Of a stretch of DNA of 64,000 nucleotides, positions 32,711 to 42,146 are shown piece after piece (position 1 is the first letter of the stretch; every line of letters starts with the position of its first letter). The translations under genes were made by a program, and so were the position numbers. This DNA comes from Sediminimonas qiaohouensis DSM 21189. Lineage in GTDB: Bacteria > Pseudomonadota > Alphaproteobacteria > Rhodobacterales > Rhodobacteraceae. The stretch covers positions 82,201 through 146,200 of the forward strand of contig NZ_AUIJ01000008.1 in assembly GCF_000423645.1 (NCBI RefSeq), read 5' to 3'. Under the pieces are notes generated by a model, which saw only the letters and a list, made by a program, of their open reading frames with translations, did no database searches and was not told the DNA's origin.

Positions 32711-33744
32711 CAGGCGTCCTCGAACACGGTCGGCAGTGCCGGTGCGTCCCGGTCCAGCCAATCGGGAACGGGCAGTTCCTTTTCGCGCAGGAACGCCGGG
32801 TTGAACAGCTTGGACTGATAGCGCGTGCCGTAATCGCATAGCACCGTCACGATGGTATGCCCCGGCCCCATGTCCCGCGCCATGCGGATCGCGCCCGCGA
32901 CGTTGATCCCGGTCGATCCGCCCATGCAAAGCCCCTCTTCGGTCAGCAGGTCAAAGACCACCGGCAGGGCCTCTTCGTCGGGGACCTGGTAGGCGAAATC
33001 GGGCGTGAACCCCTCGAGGTTGGCGGTCACCCGCCCCTGCCCGATGCCTTCGGTGATCGAGCTGCCCTCGGACTTGAATTCGCCCGTGGTGTAATAGCTA
33101 TAAAGCGCGGCCCCCATCGGGTCGGCCAGGCCGATCTTGACGCCCTTGGGCTGCAACGCCTGCGCCACACCGGCCAGCGTGCCACCCGACCCGACGGCGC
33201 AGATGAACCCGTCGACATGTCCATCCGTCTGCTGCCATATCTCGGGGCCGGTGGTTTCCACATGGGCCTGCCGGTTGGCCACGTTGTCAAACTGGTTGGC
33301 CCAGATCACGCCCTTCGGCTCGGACTCGGCCAGTTTCTCGGCCAGGCGCCCGGAATACCGGACGTAGTTGTTGGGGTTTTTGTAGGGCGCGGCGGGCACC
33401 TCGACCAACTCAGCCCCAGCCAGCCGGATCATGTCCTTCTTTTCCTGGCTCTGGGTTTCGGGAATCACGATCACCGTGCGAAACCCCATCGAAGAGCCAA
33501 CCAGCGCCAGGCCGATCCCGGTATTGCCGGCGGTTCCCTCGACGATGGTGCCGCCTTGCCGCAGCACGCCCCGCTCAATCGCGTCGCGGATGATATACAG
33601 CGCCGCACGGTCCTTGACCGATTGGCCGGGATTGAGGAACTCGGCCTTGCCCAGAATCTCGCAGCCCGTCGCCACGCTCGCCTTGTTGAGCCGGATAAGC
33701 GGTGTGTGTCCTATGGCCTCGGCCAGATTGCCAGCGATGCGCAT
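32710..33744 (-). CDS. cysK: Cysteine synthase
   Basis: 344 residues of the O-acetylserine sulfhydrylase family: PLP lysine in NPGQSVKDRAALY, the substrate loop EGTAGNTGIGLALV and the phosphate-binding GSGGTLAG. It makes cysteine from O-acetylserine and sulfide. The gene order trgA-trgB-cysK is the tellurite-resistance locus known from Rhodobacter, where cysteine or thiol supply supports resistance. It is somewhat longer than E. coli CysK because of a C-terminal extension. Confidence 0.9.
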   Translation of the reverse strand: MRIAGNLAEAIGHTPLIRLNKASVATGCEILGKAEFLNPGQSVKDRAALYIIRDAIERGVLRQGGTIVEGTAGNTGIGLALVGSSMGFRTVIVIPETQSQEKKDMIRLAGAELVEVPAAPYKNPNNYVRYSGRLAEKLAESEPKGVIWANQFDNVANRQAHVETTGPEIWQQTDGHVDGFICAVGSGGTLAGVAQALQPKGVKIGLADPMGAALYSYYTTGEFKSEGSSITEGIGQGRVTANLEGFTPDFAYQVPDEEALPVVFDLLTEEGLCMGGSTGINVAGAIRMARDMGPGHTIVTVLCDYGTRYQSKLFNPAFLREKELPVPDWLDRDAPALPTVFEDA

Positions 33745-33798
33745 GTCGCGTCCCCCAATGATGTTCTTATTCAGGTTTAGGCGTCGTGCCGGGCGAAC

Positions 33799-34926
33799 TC
33801 AAGACGCTGCGCGCAAGCGGTCGCGATGCCGCGCCAGCCAATGCGCGCACAGGACCAGCGGCGCCACCTTCAATTCCCGACCATCGGCCATGTCGATGAA
33901 CCGCTGCGCAGGCAGGACATGGGTGCGGATATCCTCGGTCTCGCTGTCCAGCCCGCCAAGGCCCGCCGCGGCGCCGCCCAGATCGGCCAGCGCAACGAAA
34001 ATGTGATAGAACTCCGACGAGGTGCCCGGCGTCGGATAGCCCCGGCAGACCACCTCGAGCTTATCGAGGTTCAGGCCCGCCTCCTCCTGCGCCTCGCGGC
34101 GGGCGGCCGCCTCGGGGGTTTCGCCCGCATCGACACGGCCCGCGACCGGCTCAAGCGTCCAGGGCGCGCAATCGCCGTGGGCATAGGGCCCCACGCGAAA
34201 CTGCTCCAGCAGCAGCACCTGGTCGCGCACCGGATCGTAGGGCAGCACCAGCGACGCGTCGGTCGGTGCAAAGATCGCCCGCTTGACCACCGGGCTGTGG
34301 CCGCCGTCGAATTGCTTGAACGACAGGTGATATTCCTCGACCGCGAAGAAATCCGCATAGGGCCGCTCCAGCGCCTTGAGCTTCACATCGGCGCGGCGCA
34401 TGCCGCTGAACGAGGCGGGCGCGCTGTTGGCTTGCGCGGCGATGAAGCTGGCGGCGCGGCCCTGTATCATCGGGTACATATGCGCCACCTGCGCGGCGCT
34501 GCGATGCCCGTAATAGCCCATGACCTCGGCCGCGGCGCGGGTGTTGATCGCGGCCCAACGCGCCGCCCATGCCTCAAGGTCGAACGCATCGCCGGGCTGC
34601 CACTGCCCCTCGGGCGGGAACCATGCGCGTGCCTCGCACGGCGCGCCGCCCCGGGTCACCGTGACCGGCGAGAGGGTATAGCCAAACCCCTCCTCGTAAT
34701 AGGACAGCCGCGCGACATCCTGCGCCCCCAATCCCGATAGCAACAGCCCCTCGGCCCGCTGCCCCGGCGCCGCGCGCAGCAGTGGAAACGCCTGGCCCCT
34801 TGCCCAAACGGTTTCGAATTCAGGCAGGTGCGCCGCCTCAATGTCGGCCGCATCCACCGCCCGGCCCAGCAGGGTTTCAAGAAGCGGCACGTGCCGCAGC
34901 GTTCCGAACACGAAAACCATCATCAC
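33799..34926 (-). CDS. trgB: TrgB-like: gamma-glutamylcyclotransferase fold plus NUDIX domain
   Basis: 375 residues. The first 150 resemble the gamma-glutamylcyclotransferase (AIG2-like) fold, starting VFVFGTLRHVPLLETLLGR. The rest is a NUDIX hydrolase with an intact box, G-x5-E-x7-REx2EExG (GRVDAGETPEAAARREAQEE), of the ADP-ribose pyrophosphatase type. TrgB is the second protein of the Rhodobacter tellurite locus; its true substrate is not settled. The start codon overlaps the trgA stop by four bases. Confidence 0.85.
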   Translation of the reverse strand: MMMVFVFGTLRHVPLLETLLGRAVDAADIEAAHLPEFETVWARGQAFPLLRAAPGQRAEGLLLSGLGAQDVARLSYYEEGFGYTLSPVTVTRGGAPCEARAWFPPEGQWQPGDAFDLEAWAARWAAINTRAAAEVMGYYGHRSAAQVAHMYPMIQGRAASFIAAQANSAPASFSGMRRADVKLKALERPYADFFAVEEYHLSFKQFDGGHSPVVKRAIFAPTDASLVLPYDPVRDQVLLLEQFRVGPYAHGDCAPWTLEPVAGRVDAGETPEAAARREAQEEAGLNLDKLEVVCRGYPTPGTSSEFYHIFVALADLGGAAAGLGGLDSETEDIRTHVLPAQRFIDMADGRELKVAPLVLCAHWLARHRDRLRAAS

Positions 34927-35366
34927 CGCCAGCGCCGATGCGCCAGCTCCGCGGCAACCCCCGCAACGACGCCGCCCGCCAGCAACGTCGCCGCGATATG
35001 CGGCGTCAGCACAAGCTGCACATGCTCGACGGCGATGCGCACCATGTCCTCAAGCCCCTCCACCGGCCCTCGATAGCGGCTGCGCAGCGCCACGCGCACC
35101 ATGTCGTACCCGGCCTGCAGAATGATCGCCCAGAACACCATCGCCCCCATACCCGTCAGCCCGGTGCCCACCGCAACGCCGATGCCACGCCCCAAGCGTC
35201 GGCCAATCGTGACCCAGCCGCACAGCACGCCCAGACCCGCGTTGACCCAAGTGAAATACCCGAAATTCGTGCCCTCCGGCAGCAGCGGCTTGATCATCTC
35301 CGATACCGCCACGGCCAGCAGGGCCAGCAACAGGGCAGCAACGAGGCGGGCGGCAGTTGGCATCAA
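34923..35366 (-). CDS. trgA: TrgA family membrane protein
   Basis: 147 residues with four hydrophobic segments (LVAALLLALLAVAVSEMI, YFTWVNAGLGVLCGWVTIG, GLTGMGAMVFWAIIL, and a C-terminal one). It matches TrgA of the tellurite-resistance locus in length and neighbours. It sits in the inner membrane; the mechanism is unknown. It overlaps cfa upstream and trgB downstream by four bases each, so all three are translated together. Confidence 0.82.
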   Translation of the reverse strand: MMPTAARLVAALLLALLAVAVSEMIKPLLPEGTNFGYFTWVNAGLGVLCGWVTIGRRLGRGIGVAVGTGLTGMGAMVFWAIILQAGYDMVRVALRSRYRGPVEGLEDMVRIAVEHVQLVLTPHIAATLLAGGVVAGVAAELAHRRWR

Positions 35367-36571
35367 TCGGGCCTTGCGATGGTAATCTGGGTTACATCGC
35401 AGTTACCGCTATGAAACGTCGCCGCGCAAGAGGTCAGGTAGAAATTCCACATTCGGCGGAACCGCTCGTCAAAGCCCATGTCGGCGATCCGCTCCCATTG
35501 ATCGTTGAACGTGGCGTGCCAGCGCCTGAGCGTCTGGCTGTAGCTTTCGCCGAATTCCACCGAATGGGCAAAGCGTAGTCCCGCGTTCTCAACCTGCTGC
35601 AACAGCGCCGAACGCGCCGGAAGCATACCGCCGGGAAAGATGTATTTTTGTATGAAATCAACACCTTTGCGGTAAGTCTCCCACCGCTTTTCCTGCACTG
35701 TAATGATCTGGAGCGTGGCGCGCGCGCCGGGGCGCAGCCGCTCGCGCAGCGTGTCGAAATAGGTTGGCCAGTATTTCTCGCCCACCGCCTCGAACATCTC
35801 GATGCTGGCGATCCCGTCATAGCTGCCGCGCTCGTCGCGGTAGTCCTGTAGCTTGAACGTCACCTGCCCCGACAGCCCCGCCTTGGCGATGCGCGACACC
35901 GCGTAATCGTATTGCTCGCGGCTGATAGTCAGGCCGGTCACCTTCAGCCCCCGCTCGCGCGCGGCGTATTCCGCGAAACCACCCCAGCCGCAGCCGATTT
36001 CCAGCACATGATCGCCCGCCTGTGCGCCCATCTGATCGACCATCGATGCATATTTCGCCTCTTGCGCGCGATCGAGACTTTCCTGCCCCGTCTCGAACAG
36101 GGCGCTGGAATAGGTCATCGTGTCGTCCAGCCACAACTTGTAGAACTCGTTGCCCAGATCGTAGTGATAGCTGATATTGCGCCGCGCCTGCCGCTTGTTA
36201 TTGGAGCGCAACCAATGGCGCATCCGCTCGAACGCCCGCACCAGCCCCTGGCCGGGGAACCCGTCATAGATGTCGTCGTTGTCGGCATGAACCAGGTCCA
36301 TGAACGCCTGCAGGTCCGGCGTGGACCACCACCCGTCCACGTACCCTTCGCAAAATCCCAGGTCCCCCTCGCGCACCAGCCGGGCAAAGATATCTGGGTT
36401 ATGCACGTGCAACTCGGCCACCGGGCCGGGATTGCGCCCCTCGGCCCTGAAGGTGCGGCCATCGGGCAGCACGATGTCCAGCCGCCCGTTTTCCATACCG
36501 CTGGCCATGTCAAACACGGCGGAAAAATAGCGTGGCAGCCCCTTTTGCTGCCGTGTCGTGGTCAGGATCAT
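35363..36571 (-). CDS. cfa: Cyclopropane-fatty-acyl-phospholipid synthase
   Basis: About 402 residues from the ATG at 36571, which is eight bases after AAGGGAG; an ATG two codons earlier sits too close to that site. The SAM-binding motif VLEIGCGWGGFAEYAA and the downstream EMFEAVGEKYWPTYF are classic. It adds a methylene bridge to unsaturated phospholipid chains at the membrane, hardening it against stress. It heads the cfa-trgA-trgB-cysK-mscS run, which brings several membrane and oxidant-stress functions together. Confidence 0.88.
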   Translation of the reverse strand: MILTTTRQQKGLPRYFSAVFDMASGMENGRLDIVLPDGRTFRAEGRNPGPVAELHVHNPDIFARLVREGDLGFCEGYVDGWWSTPDLQAFMDLVHADNDDIYDGFPGQGLVRAFERMRHWLRSNNKRQARRNISYHYDLGNEFYKLWLDDTMTYSSALFETGQESLDRAQEAKYASMVDQMGAQAGDHVLEIGCGWGGFAEYAARERGLKVTGLTISREQYDYAVSRIAKAGLSGQVTFKLQDYRDERGSYDGIASIEMFEAVGEKYWPTYFDTLRERLRPGARATLQIITVQEKRWETYRKGVDFIQKYIFPGGMLPARSALLQQVENAGLRFAHSVEFGESYSQTLRRWHATFNDQWERIADMGFDERFRRMWNFYLTSCAATFHSGNCDVTQITIARPD

Positions 36572-36650
36572 CCGCATACTCCCTTCAGCGGCTAAGGGCA
36601 GGCTAGGCCAAAACACCGTGCCCTGGCAATTCTATGTTGTTCGCGACGCA

Positions 36651-38075
36651 TCAAAAGGCGCAGTGCTCGTAAGCGGCCAGCGCGCGGCGGCGCCCCTCGG
36701 CGGGGGTGACGACGGGATCGGGATAGGCATCGCCGGGCGACAGGGCCCAGCGGCGCGGGACCGCGTCGAAATAGGCCAGCGCGGTTTCAGGCGGGTCCGC
36801 CTGCCCCTCGGCCACCCAGCGGCGGACATAGCGGCGATCGGGGTCGAAGCGGTCCAACTGCGTAGCCGGGTTGAACACCCGGAAATAGGGCGCGGCATCG
36901 GGACCCGACCCCGCCGCCCATTGCCACCCCATCGCGTTCGACGCGGGGTCCCAATCGACGAGGCAATCGTCGAACCATTCCTGGCCGATGCGCCAATGCG
37001 TCATCAGGTGCTTGGTCAGGTAGGAGGCGACGATCATCCGACCCCGGTTGTGCATGCGCCCGGTCACGTACATCTCGCGCATCGCGGCATCGACCATCGG
37101 CACGCCCGTTCGCCCCTGCTGCCACGCCCGCACATGGGGGTGGGCGGCATTGCAGGTCCATGGAAACGCGTCCCACCCGCGATGCCAGTTGCGGTTCAGG
37201 ATCTCCGGCGTGTGGTACATCAGGTGATAGGCGAACTCGCGCCAGACCAGCTCGCGCAGGAACGCCTCGGCGCCGGGTTTGCCTTGCTGGCGCGCATGTT
37301 GGCCGGCGTGCCAGCACTGCCGCGGGCTGATCTCGCCAAGGCTCAGGTACTCCGACAGGCCCGAGGTGCCGTCCTGCGCCAGCATATCGCGCATCTCGCC
37401 GTAGCGGCCCACGATCTCGGCCATGAAATGATGCAGCCGCGCCTGCGCCGCGCGTTCGCCCGCTGGGCGCGCATAGGCCTCCAGCACCGCCGCGCCGCGA
37501 TCCATCGCGGCCCCCAGCGCCCAGTCATCCAACCGATCGCTGCGCGGCCAGGTATCCGGCGCGGGCACCCGCCCCGGCGCGGCAAGGGGGCTATCCACGT
37601 CGCGGGTGCGCACCGCCTTCCACATCGGCGTGAACACCTTGTAAAACCCGCCCGCCTTGGTCTCGACGCTCCACGGCTCGAACATCAGGTGTCCCTCGTA
37701 TAAGCGCGCCTCGATCCCCTCCGCGCGCAGGGCCGACTTGACTGCGCTGTCGCGCGTGCGCGCCTCGGGGTCATAGAGCCGCGTCCAGTAGACCGCGCCC
37801 GCCCCGGTTTCGCGGATCACCTCGCGCAGAACGTCCAGCGCCGCACCGCGCCGCAGGATCAGACGGCTGCCCAACTCGCGCAGGGCCGCATCCAGCGCCG
37901 CAAGCCCCCGGTTGAGCCGCCACACGGGCGCCGCGCCCAGGCCCGAGGTCGCATCATCATGGACATACACCGCGATCACCGGCCCGCCGCGCGCGATGGC
38001 GGCGCTCAGGGCCGGATGATCCGACAGCCGCAGGTCGCGGCGATACCACAAAATCGTCGGGCTGTTGTCTGGCAC
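36651..38075 (-). CDS. phrB: Deoxyribodipyrimidine photolyase
   Basis: 474 residues, near the family norm. The N-terminal antenna domain starts ILWYRRDLRLSDHPAL; the FAD-binding C-terminal domain has LSEYLSLGEISPRQ, LRELVWREFAYHLMYH, TGVPMVDAAMREMYVTGRMHNRGRM and WQWAAGSGPDAAPYFRVFNP. It repairs cyclobutane pyrimidine dimers using blue light, useful in sunlit surface water. It is transcribed in the same direction as cfa, 79 bases ahead of it, and may share a promoter. Confidence 0.92.
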   Translation of the reverse strand: MPDNSPTILWYRRDLRLSDHPALSAAIARGGPVIAVYVHDDATSGLGAAPVWRLNRGLAALDAALRELGSRLILRRGAALDVLREVIRETGAGAVYWTRLYDPEARTRDSAVKSALRAEGIEARLYEGHLMFEPWSVETKAGGFYKVFTPMWKAVRTRDVDSPLAAPGRVPAPDTWPRSDRLDDWALGAAMDRGAAVLEAYARPAGERAAQARLHHFMAEIVGRYGEMRDMLAQDGTSGLSEYLSLGEISPRQCWHAGQHARQQGKPGAEAFLRELVWREFAYHLMYHTPEILNRNWHRGWDAFPWTCNAAHPHVRAWQQGRTGVPMVDAAMREMYVTGRMHNRGRMIVASYLTKHLMTHWRIGQEWFDDCLVDWDPASNAMGWQWAAGSGPDAAPYFRVFNPATQLDRFDPDRRYVRRWVAEGQADPPETALAYFDAVPRRWALSPGDAYPDPVVTPAEGRRRALAAYEHCAF

Positions 38076-38140
38076 GCTATCCTCAACTTGTCATGACGTG
38101 GAAAGGATACGCAGCGGCGCGGATGCCGGATCACTCGGCC

Positions 38141-39364
38141 CTAGAGGGTTTTCTCCAATGCCCCCAACAGCCTGTCGATCTCGGCCTTGCTGGTATAATG
38201 CACAAAGCTCAGGCGCAAAGCGCCACGCTCCGGGTCGACGCCCATCGCCTGCAGCGCGCGGCGTGCGTAGAAATCGCCGCCCCCCGCCATGATGCCATGC
38301 GGGGCCAGTTCCCTGGCGACCTCAAGCGCCGGACGCCCGACATCCACCGCCACCGTCGGCGCCCGCCCCTGCGCGCTGCGCGGGCCCAAGAGGCGCACCG
38401 TGTTGCGCGCCGCCAGCCAGTCCAGCAGCGGCTGCAGCAGTTCGGTCTCGTGGGCGCGCATCATCGTATGGACCCCGCCGGCCCGCGCCGCCGCATCGCC
38501 GGTGATCCCGTGGTGATCCGCCAACGCGTCGAAATAATCCGCCATCCCGGCGCTGGCGGCCACCTGCGCATGGTCCGGTCCGGCCGGCGTGAACCGCTTG
38601 TAAAGGGTATCGGCGTTGAAGAAATGCGCCTGGTTGGGCAGCATCTCGCCCAGGGTCTTGCGCATCACCATCAGGCCCTGGTGCGGCCCGTAGGTCTTGT
38701 AGGCCGAGAACAGGTAGATATCCGCCCCCATTTCCCCCACGTTGGGCAGGCCATGCGGGGCATACGACACCCCGTCGACGCAAACGAACGCGCCCGCCGC
38801 GTGGGCGGTGGCGGTGATCTCGACCACCGGGTTCACCTCGCCCACCACGTTCGAGCAATGCGGGAAGCAAACCAGCCGCACGTTTTCATCCAGCAGCTCG
38901 GCCAGGTCCTCGGGGTTCAGGTGCCCGGTCTCGGGATCGATCGCCCATTCGCGGATCTCGATCCCCTCATCGGCCAGGCGCCGCCACGGGCCGGTATTGG
39001 CCTCGTGGTCCTGGTTGGTAACCACGATCGCCTCGCCTGGCGACATCCACTGGCGGAACGCCTGGGCCAGAACATAGGCGTTCTGCGTCGTTGACGGGCC
39101 GAACGACAACTCGTCGGTCTTCACACCCAGCATCGCCGCCAGCCGCGCGCGCGCCTCGTCCATCTCCTCGCCGGCAAGCCGGCTGGCCTCGTAGGGGCCG
39201 TAGGGCTGCACCTTGCGGCTGCGGTAGAACCGGGTCAACCGGTCGATCACCGGCTGGCATGTGAAAGAACCGCCCGCGTTCTCGAAAAACGCCTGCCCCC
39301 GCAAGCTACTCTCAGCAAACGCGGGAAACTGCGCCCGCACGAAATCGGTGTCCAGTGTTGTCAT
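38141..39364 (-). CDS. Class V aminotransferase-fold enzyme (cysteine-desulfurase-like)
   Basis: 407 residues from the ATG at 39364, preceded by GAGGGGA; the frame upstream is only an extension without a start site. The family pattern is clear: FFENAGGSFTCQPV, GPSTTQNAYVLAQA, CVDGVSYAPHG and the PLP lysine in FSAYKTYGPHQG. Members include cysteine desulfurases and related lyases; with no Fe-S assembly genes here the substrate is uncertain. The end lies 65 bases from the photolyase gene. Confidence 0.82.
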   Translation of the reverse strand: MTTLDTDFVRAQFPAFAESSLRGQAFFENAGGSFTCQPVIDRLTRFYRSRKVQPYGPYEASRLAGEEMDEARARLAAMLGVKTDELSFGPSTTQNAYVLAQAFRQWMSPGEAIVVTNQDHEANTGPWRRLADEGIEIREWAIDPETGHLNPEDLAELLDENVRLVCFPHCSNVVGEVNPVVEITATAHAAGAFVCVDGVSYAPHGLPNVGEMGADIYLFSAYKTYGPHQGLMVMRKTLGEMLPNQAHFFNADTLYKRFTPAGPDHAQVAASAGMADYFDALADHHGITGDAAARAGGVHTMMRAHETELLQPLLDWLAARNTVRLLGPRSAQGRAPTVAVDVGRPALEVARELAPHGIMAGGGDFYARRALQAMGVDPERGALRLSFVHYTSKAEIDRLLGALEKTL

Positions 39365-39752
39365 CTCACTTCCCCTCGGATCAACTTTGCGCGCCACTGT
39401 TTCGGGGATCGGCGCACCCGTCAAGCAAGCCATTGCCGTGGAATGCAAAAGGGCTGAGGAACCGCGCATCGTTGGGGTGCAGATCGGCAAGCATGGCCTG
39501 TCGTCCTGCGCGGAATACAGGGCGAAGCCCGCCGCGCATCGCCGGGCCGCCCCCACCGGCACGGCGATTTGGCTGAAATAAAGTGCCCCGAACCAGCGGA
39601 GGATCGCCGCACCGCGGCCCGTCGATGCGCGGCTTCTCGACCGATCGGCCGACGTACGCTCAAAGCCATATGCGCCAACCTGCACCCTGACATGCAAAAG
39701 GCCCCGGCGACATGCCGGGGCCCCTGCCTTTTTCACCAATCCGCTGCGCGGG
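39365..39752. other. Gene-free gap upstream of aminotransferase
   Basis: These 388 bases separate two minus-strand genes. The only structured element I see is the hairpin at 39700-39722; the rest should contain the promoter of the aminotransferase gene. Short open frames here have no family resemblance or ribosome sites. Confidence 0.5.
39700..39722 (-). terminator. Intrinsic terminator after the BCCT gene
   Basis: GGCCCCGGC (39700-39708) and GCCGGGGCC (39714-39722) form a perfect 9-bp stem with a five-base loop. Read on the minus strand it is followed by TTTT, thirty bases after the transporter stop codon. A T-run also follows on the plus strand, so it may work in both directions. Confidence 0.85.
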
Positions 39753-41399
39753 TCAGGTGTTGCGCTTTTCCGACATCAGCCCGGCCAGAATCGCCCAGCA
39801 GATGCACAGCAGGATGATCGTGAACGGCAAGCCCGTCGAGATCACCATCGCCTGCAGCGAACTGAGGCCGCCGCCGATCAACAGCGCGATCGCCACCAGG
39901 CCCTCGAACGTGCACCAGAACACACGCTGCGGCACCGGCGCGTCCACCTTGCCGCCCGCCGTGATCGTGTCGATCACGAGGCTGCCGGAGTCCGACGAGG
40001 TCACGAAGAACACGATCACCAGAATGATACCGATGGTCGAGGTGATCCCCGCCAGCGGCAGCGCCTCAAGCATCGCGAACAGCGAAAGCTCGGGGCTGTA
40101 GCTGTCGATCACGTTTGCCTTGACCGCGCTGCCGGCGGGATCCGCGATGACCTGCTCGATCGCGGCGCCACCGAAAACGGCCATCCAGAACACGCAAACC
40201 AGCGACGGGATGATCAGAACGCAGGTGATGAACTCGCGCACCGTGCGGCCACGGCTGACACGCGCGATGAACATGCCCACGAAGGGTGACCAGCTGATCC
40301 ACCAGGCCCAGTAGAACGCCGTCCACCCCTGCATGTAGCCGGTATCCTCGCGCCCGAACGGATTGCTCAGCGGCACTACCTCCTGGACATAGGCCCCCAG
40401 CGCCGAGAAGAACCCGGTCAGGATGCCCACGGCCCCGGCGGTGAACAGCACGAACACCAGCAACGCAAGCGCGATCACCATGTTGATCTCGGACAGCACC
40501 TTGACGCCGCCATCCAGGCCGCGCAGCACCGAGACCAGCGCAATCGCGGTAATCCCGATGATCAGGATCACCTGCACCGTCACGGTGTTGGGGATGCCGT
40601 AGATATGGTTAAGCCCCGCATTCGCCTGTTGCGCCCCGATGCCCAGCGATGTCGCCAGGCCGAACAGCGTCGCGAACACCGCCAGCGTGTCGATGATGTG
40701 CCCGGTCCAGCCCCAGACGCGCTCGCCGAAGATCGGGTAGAACGCGCTGCGGATCGAAAGCGGCAGACCCTTGTTGTACGAGAACAGCGCCAGCGACAGC
40801 GCCACCACCGCGTAGATCGCCCAAGGGTGCAACGCCCAGTGATAGGACGTGGCCGCAAGGCCCATCCGGCTTGCCTCTGCCACGTTATCGGCGATGATCG
40901 TACCGTCTTCGGCGATCGGCGAGGCCGTGCCAAGCGGCTGTGATATGGCCATGTGGTAGACCGGCTCGAGCACGCCAAAGAACATCAGGCCGATGCCCAT
41001 ACCGGCCGCGAACAGCATCGCGAACCAGCCGGGATAGCCGTAATCCGGCGTCGCCTCGTTCCCGCCCAACCGGACCGAGCCCCAGGGGCTGACGATCAGG
41101 AACAGGCAAAACAGCACGAATATGTTCGCCGACAGCAGAAAGAACCAGTCGAAGGTACTGGTCAGGGCCGGGCGAAGCCAGCCGAAGAAATCCGCCGCCT
41201 GCGTCGGCGCGATCAGTGCATAGGCCACGAACGCGATGACAGTCAGCCCCGAGATCATGAACACCGGGTTGTGAATGTCAAAGCCGAACGGCCCGAGGCT
41301 CGATCGTATGTTGTCCTGACCGATCTGGTAATCGGTCTCGATGATGTCCGCCGCGCCCTCCGGCGCCGGGACACCCATATCTTCGTTTTCATCCGTCAT
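39753..41399 (-). CDS. BCCT-family transporter (betaine/carnitine/choline/DMSP)
   Basis: 548 residues with twelve predicted membrane segments. Family motifs are present: GMGIGLMFFGVLEPVYH, a Trp-rich helix SYHWALHPWAIYAVVALSLALFSY and WWISWSPFVGMFIARVSRGRTVREF. BCCT carriers import zwitterionic osmolytes using sodium or proton gradients. The neighbouring acuI and dmdA genes make DMSP a likely substrate, although glycine betaine or choline cannot be excluded. The acidic N-terminal extension is not a signal peptide. Confidence 0.88.
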   Translation of the reverse strand: MTDENEDMGVPAPEGAADIIETDYQIGQDNIRSSLGPFGFDIHNPVFMISGLTVIAFVAYALIAPTQAADFFGWLRPALTSTFDWFFLLSANIFVLFCLFLIVSPWGSVRLGGNEATPDYGYPGWFAMLFAAGMGIGLMFFGVLEPVYHMAISQPLGTASPIAEDGTIIADNVAEASRMGLAATSYHWALHPWAIYAVVALSLALFSYNKGLPLSIRSAFYPIFGERVWGWTGHIIDTLAVFATLFGLATSLGIGAQQANAGLNHIYGIPNTVTVQVILIIGITAIALVSVLRGLDGGVKVLSEINMVIALALLVFVLFTAGAVGILTGFFSALGAYVQEVVPLSNPFGREDTGYMQGWTAFYWAWWISWSPFVGMFIARVSRGRTVREFITCVLIIPSLVCVFWMAVFGGAAIEQVIADPAGSAVKANVIDSYSPELSLFAMLEALPLAGITSTIGIILVIVFFVTSSDSGSLVIDTITAGGKVDAPVPQRVFWCTFEGLVAIALLIGGGLSSLQAMVISTGLPFTIILLCICWAILAGLMSEKRNT

Positions 41400-41450
41400 T
41401 GAAAAATTCCCTGTACGCGTTTTCCGTTTTCCGTCCCATCACAGGTGCGA

Positions 41451-41867
41451 TCAGCCCCGCACGACCATGACCGACGCCTTGGAATGCTCGGCGATCTTCC
41501 CGCCATTGGACGGCCAGACATAATCCAATATGTTGGGGACATGGCTGGCCATCACCACCAGGTCGGCGCCGACTTCGTCAATAGCCCTGAGCAGGGTGTC
41601 GTCGAGGTCGGTGGTGGGGTCGTGGGCATCCATGGCATGCGCAGTCCCCTTGATGCCGTGCTTTTCGGTCTGCTCGGAAACGAATTCCTCAAGCTTTCCC
41701 GCGTACTCCTTGGGGGTGTGCGCAACCGAGGACGGCTGCTCCGTGGTTACGCCCACATAGACCACCGGCACGTCGTAGTGACGCGCTAGATCAGCGCTAC
41801 ACTGCAAGGCGCGCTCCAGCTCGTCTTTATGCGCCAGATCGACCGGCGTCATGATTCTGGTGAACAC
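41451..41867 (-). CDS. Universal stress protein, UspA family
   Basis: 138 residues, single domain: MFTRIMTPVDLAHKDELERALQCSADLA at the start and DLVVMASHVPN followed by SKASVMVVRG at the end. The last part lacks the full G-2x-G-9x-G(S/T) nucleotide loop. The gene is 51 bases upstream of the BCCT transporter on the same strand; Usp proteins often accompany such carriers, possibly as regulators. Confidence 0.85.
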   Translation of the reverse strand: MFTRIMTPVDLAHKDELERALQCSADLARHYDVPVVYVGVTTEQPSSVAHTPKEYAGKLEEFVSEQTEKHGIKGTAHAMDAHDPTTDLDDTLLRAIDEVGADLVVMASHVPNILDYVWPSNGGKIAEHSKASVMVVRG

Positions 41868-42070
41868 TTTATTCCCTCCTTACTCGCGCGCGGGGGAATT
41901 ATGCTTGCCGTCGCCGTTTGGGCGACAGTGCCCGCGCGTCTGGCCTTCCAAGGGGGCTCTGCGGCGGTTCCGCACAGCGTCCTCCTGTCACATCAGGTTA
42001 ATCGCGTTCTGCGCAAGAAATCAAACAACTCCGACCTGCCAGAGGTCATTCACGGCATTAATCCGGTATA

Positions 42071-42112
42071 TTCCGGTGCCTGCAAGCCCCTCGCGGCCTA
42101 CAGGCACCGGAA
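42071..42112 (-). other. 12-bp inverted repeat after acuI
   Basis: TTCCGGTGCCTG (42071-42082) is the exact reverse complement of 42101-42112, with an 18-base loop. It stands about 35 bases past the acuI stop codon and may end or protect that transcript. There is no U-run. The rest of the 41868-42146 gap shows no gene; it should hold the usp promoter. Confidence 0.55.
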
Positions 42113-42146
42113 CCCGAATGCCGCGAAACGGGTCCGCGCCATACGA

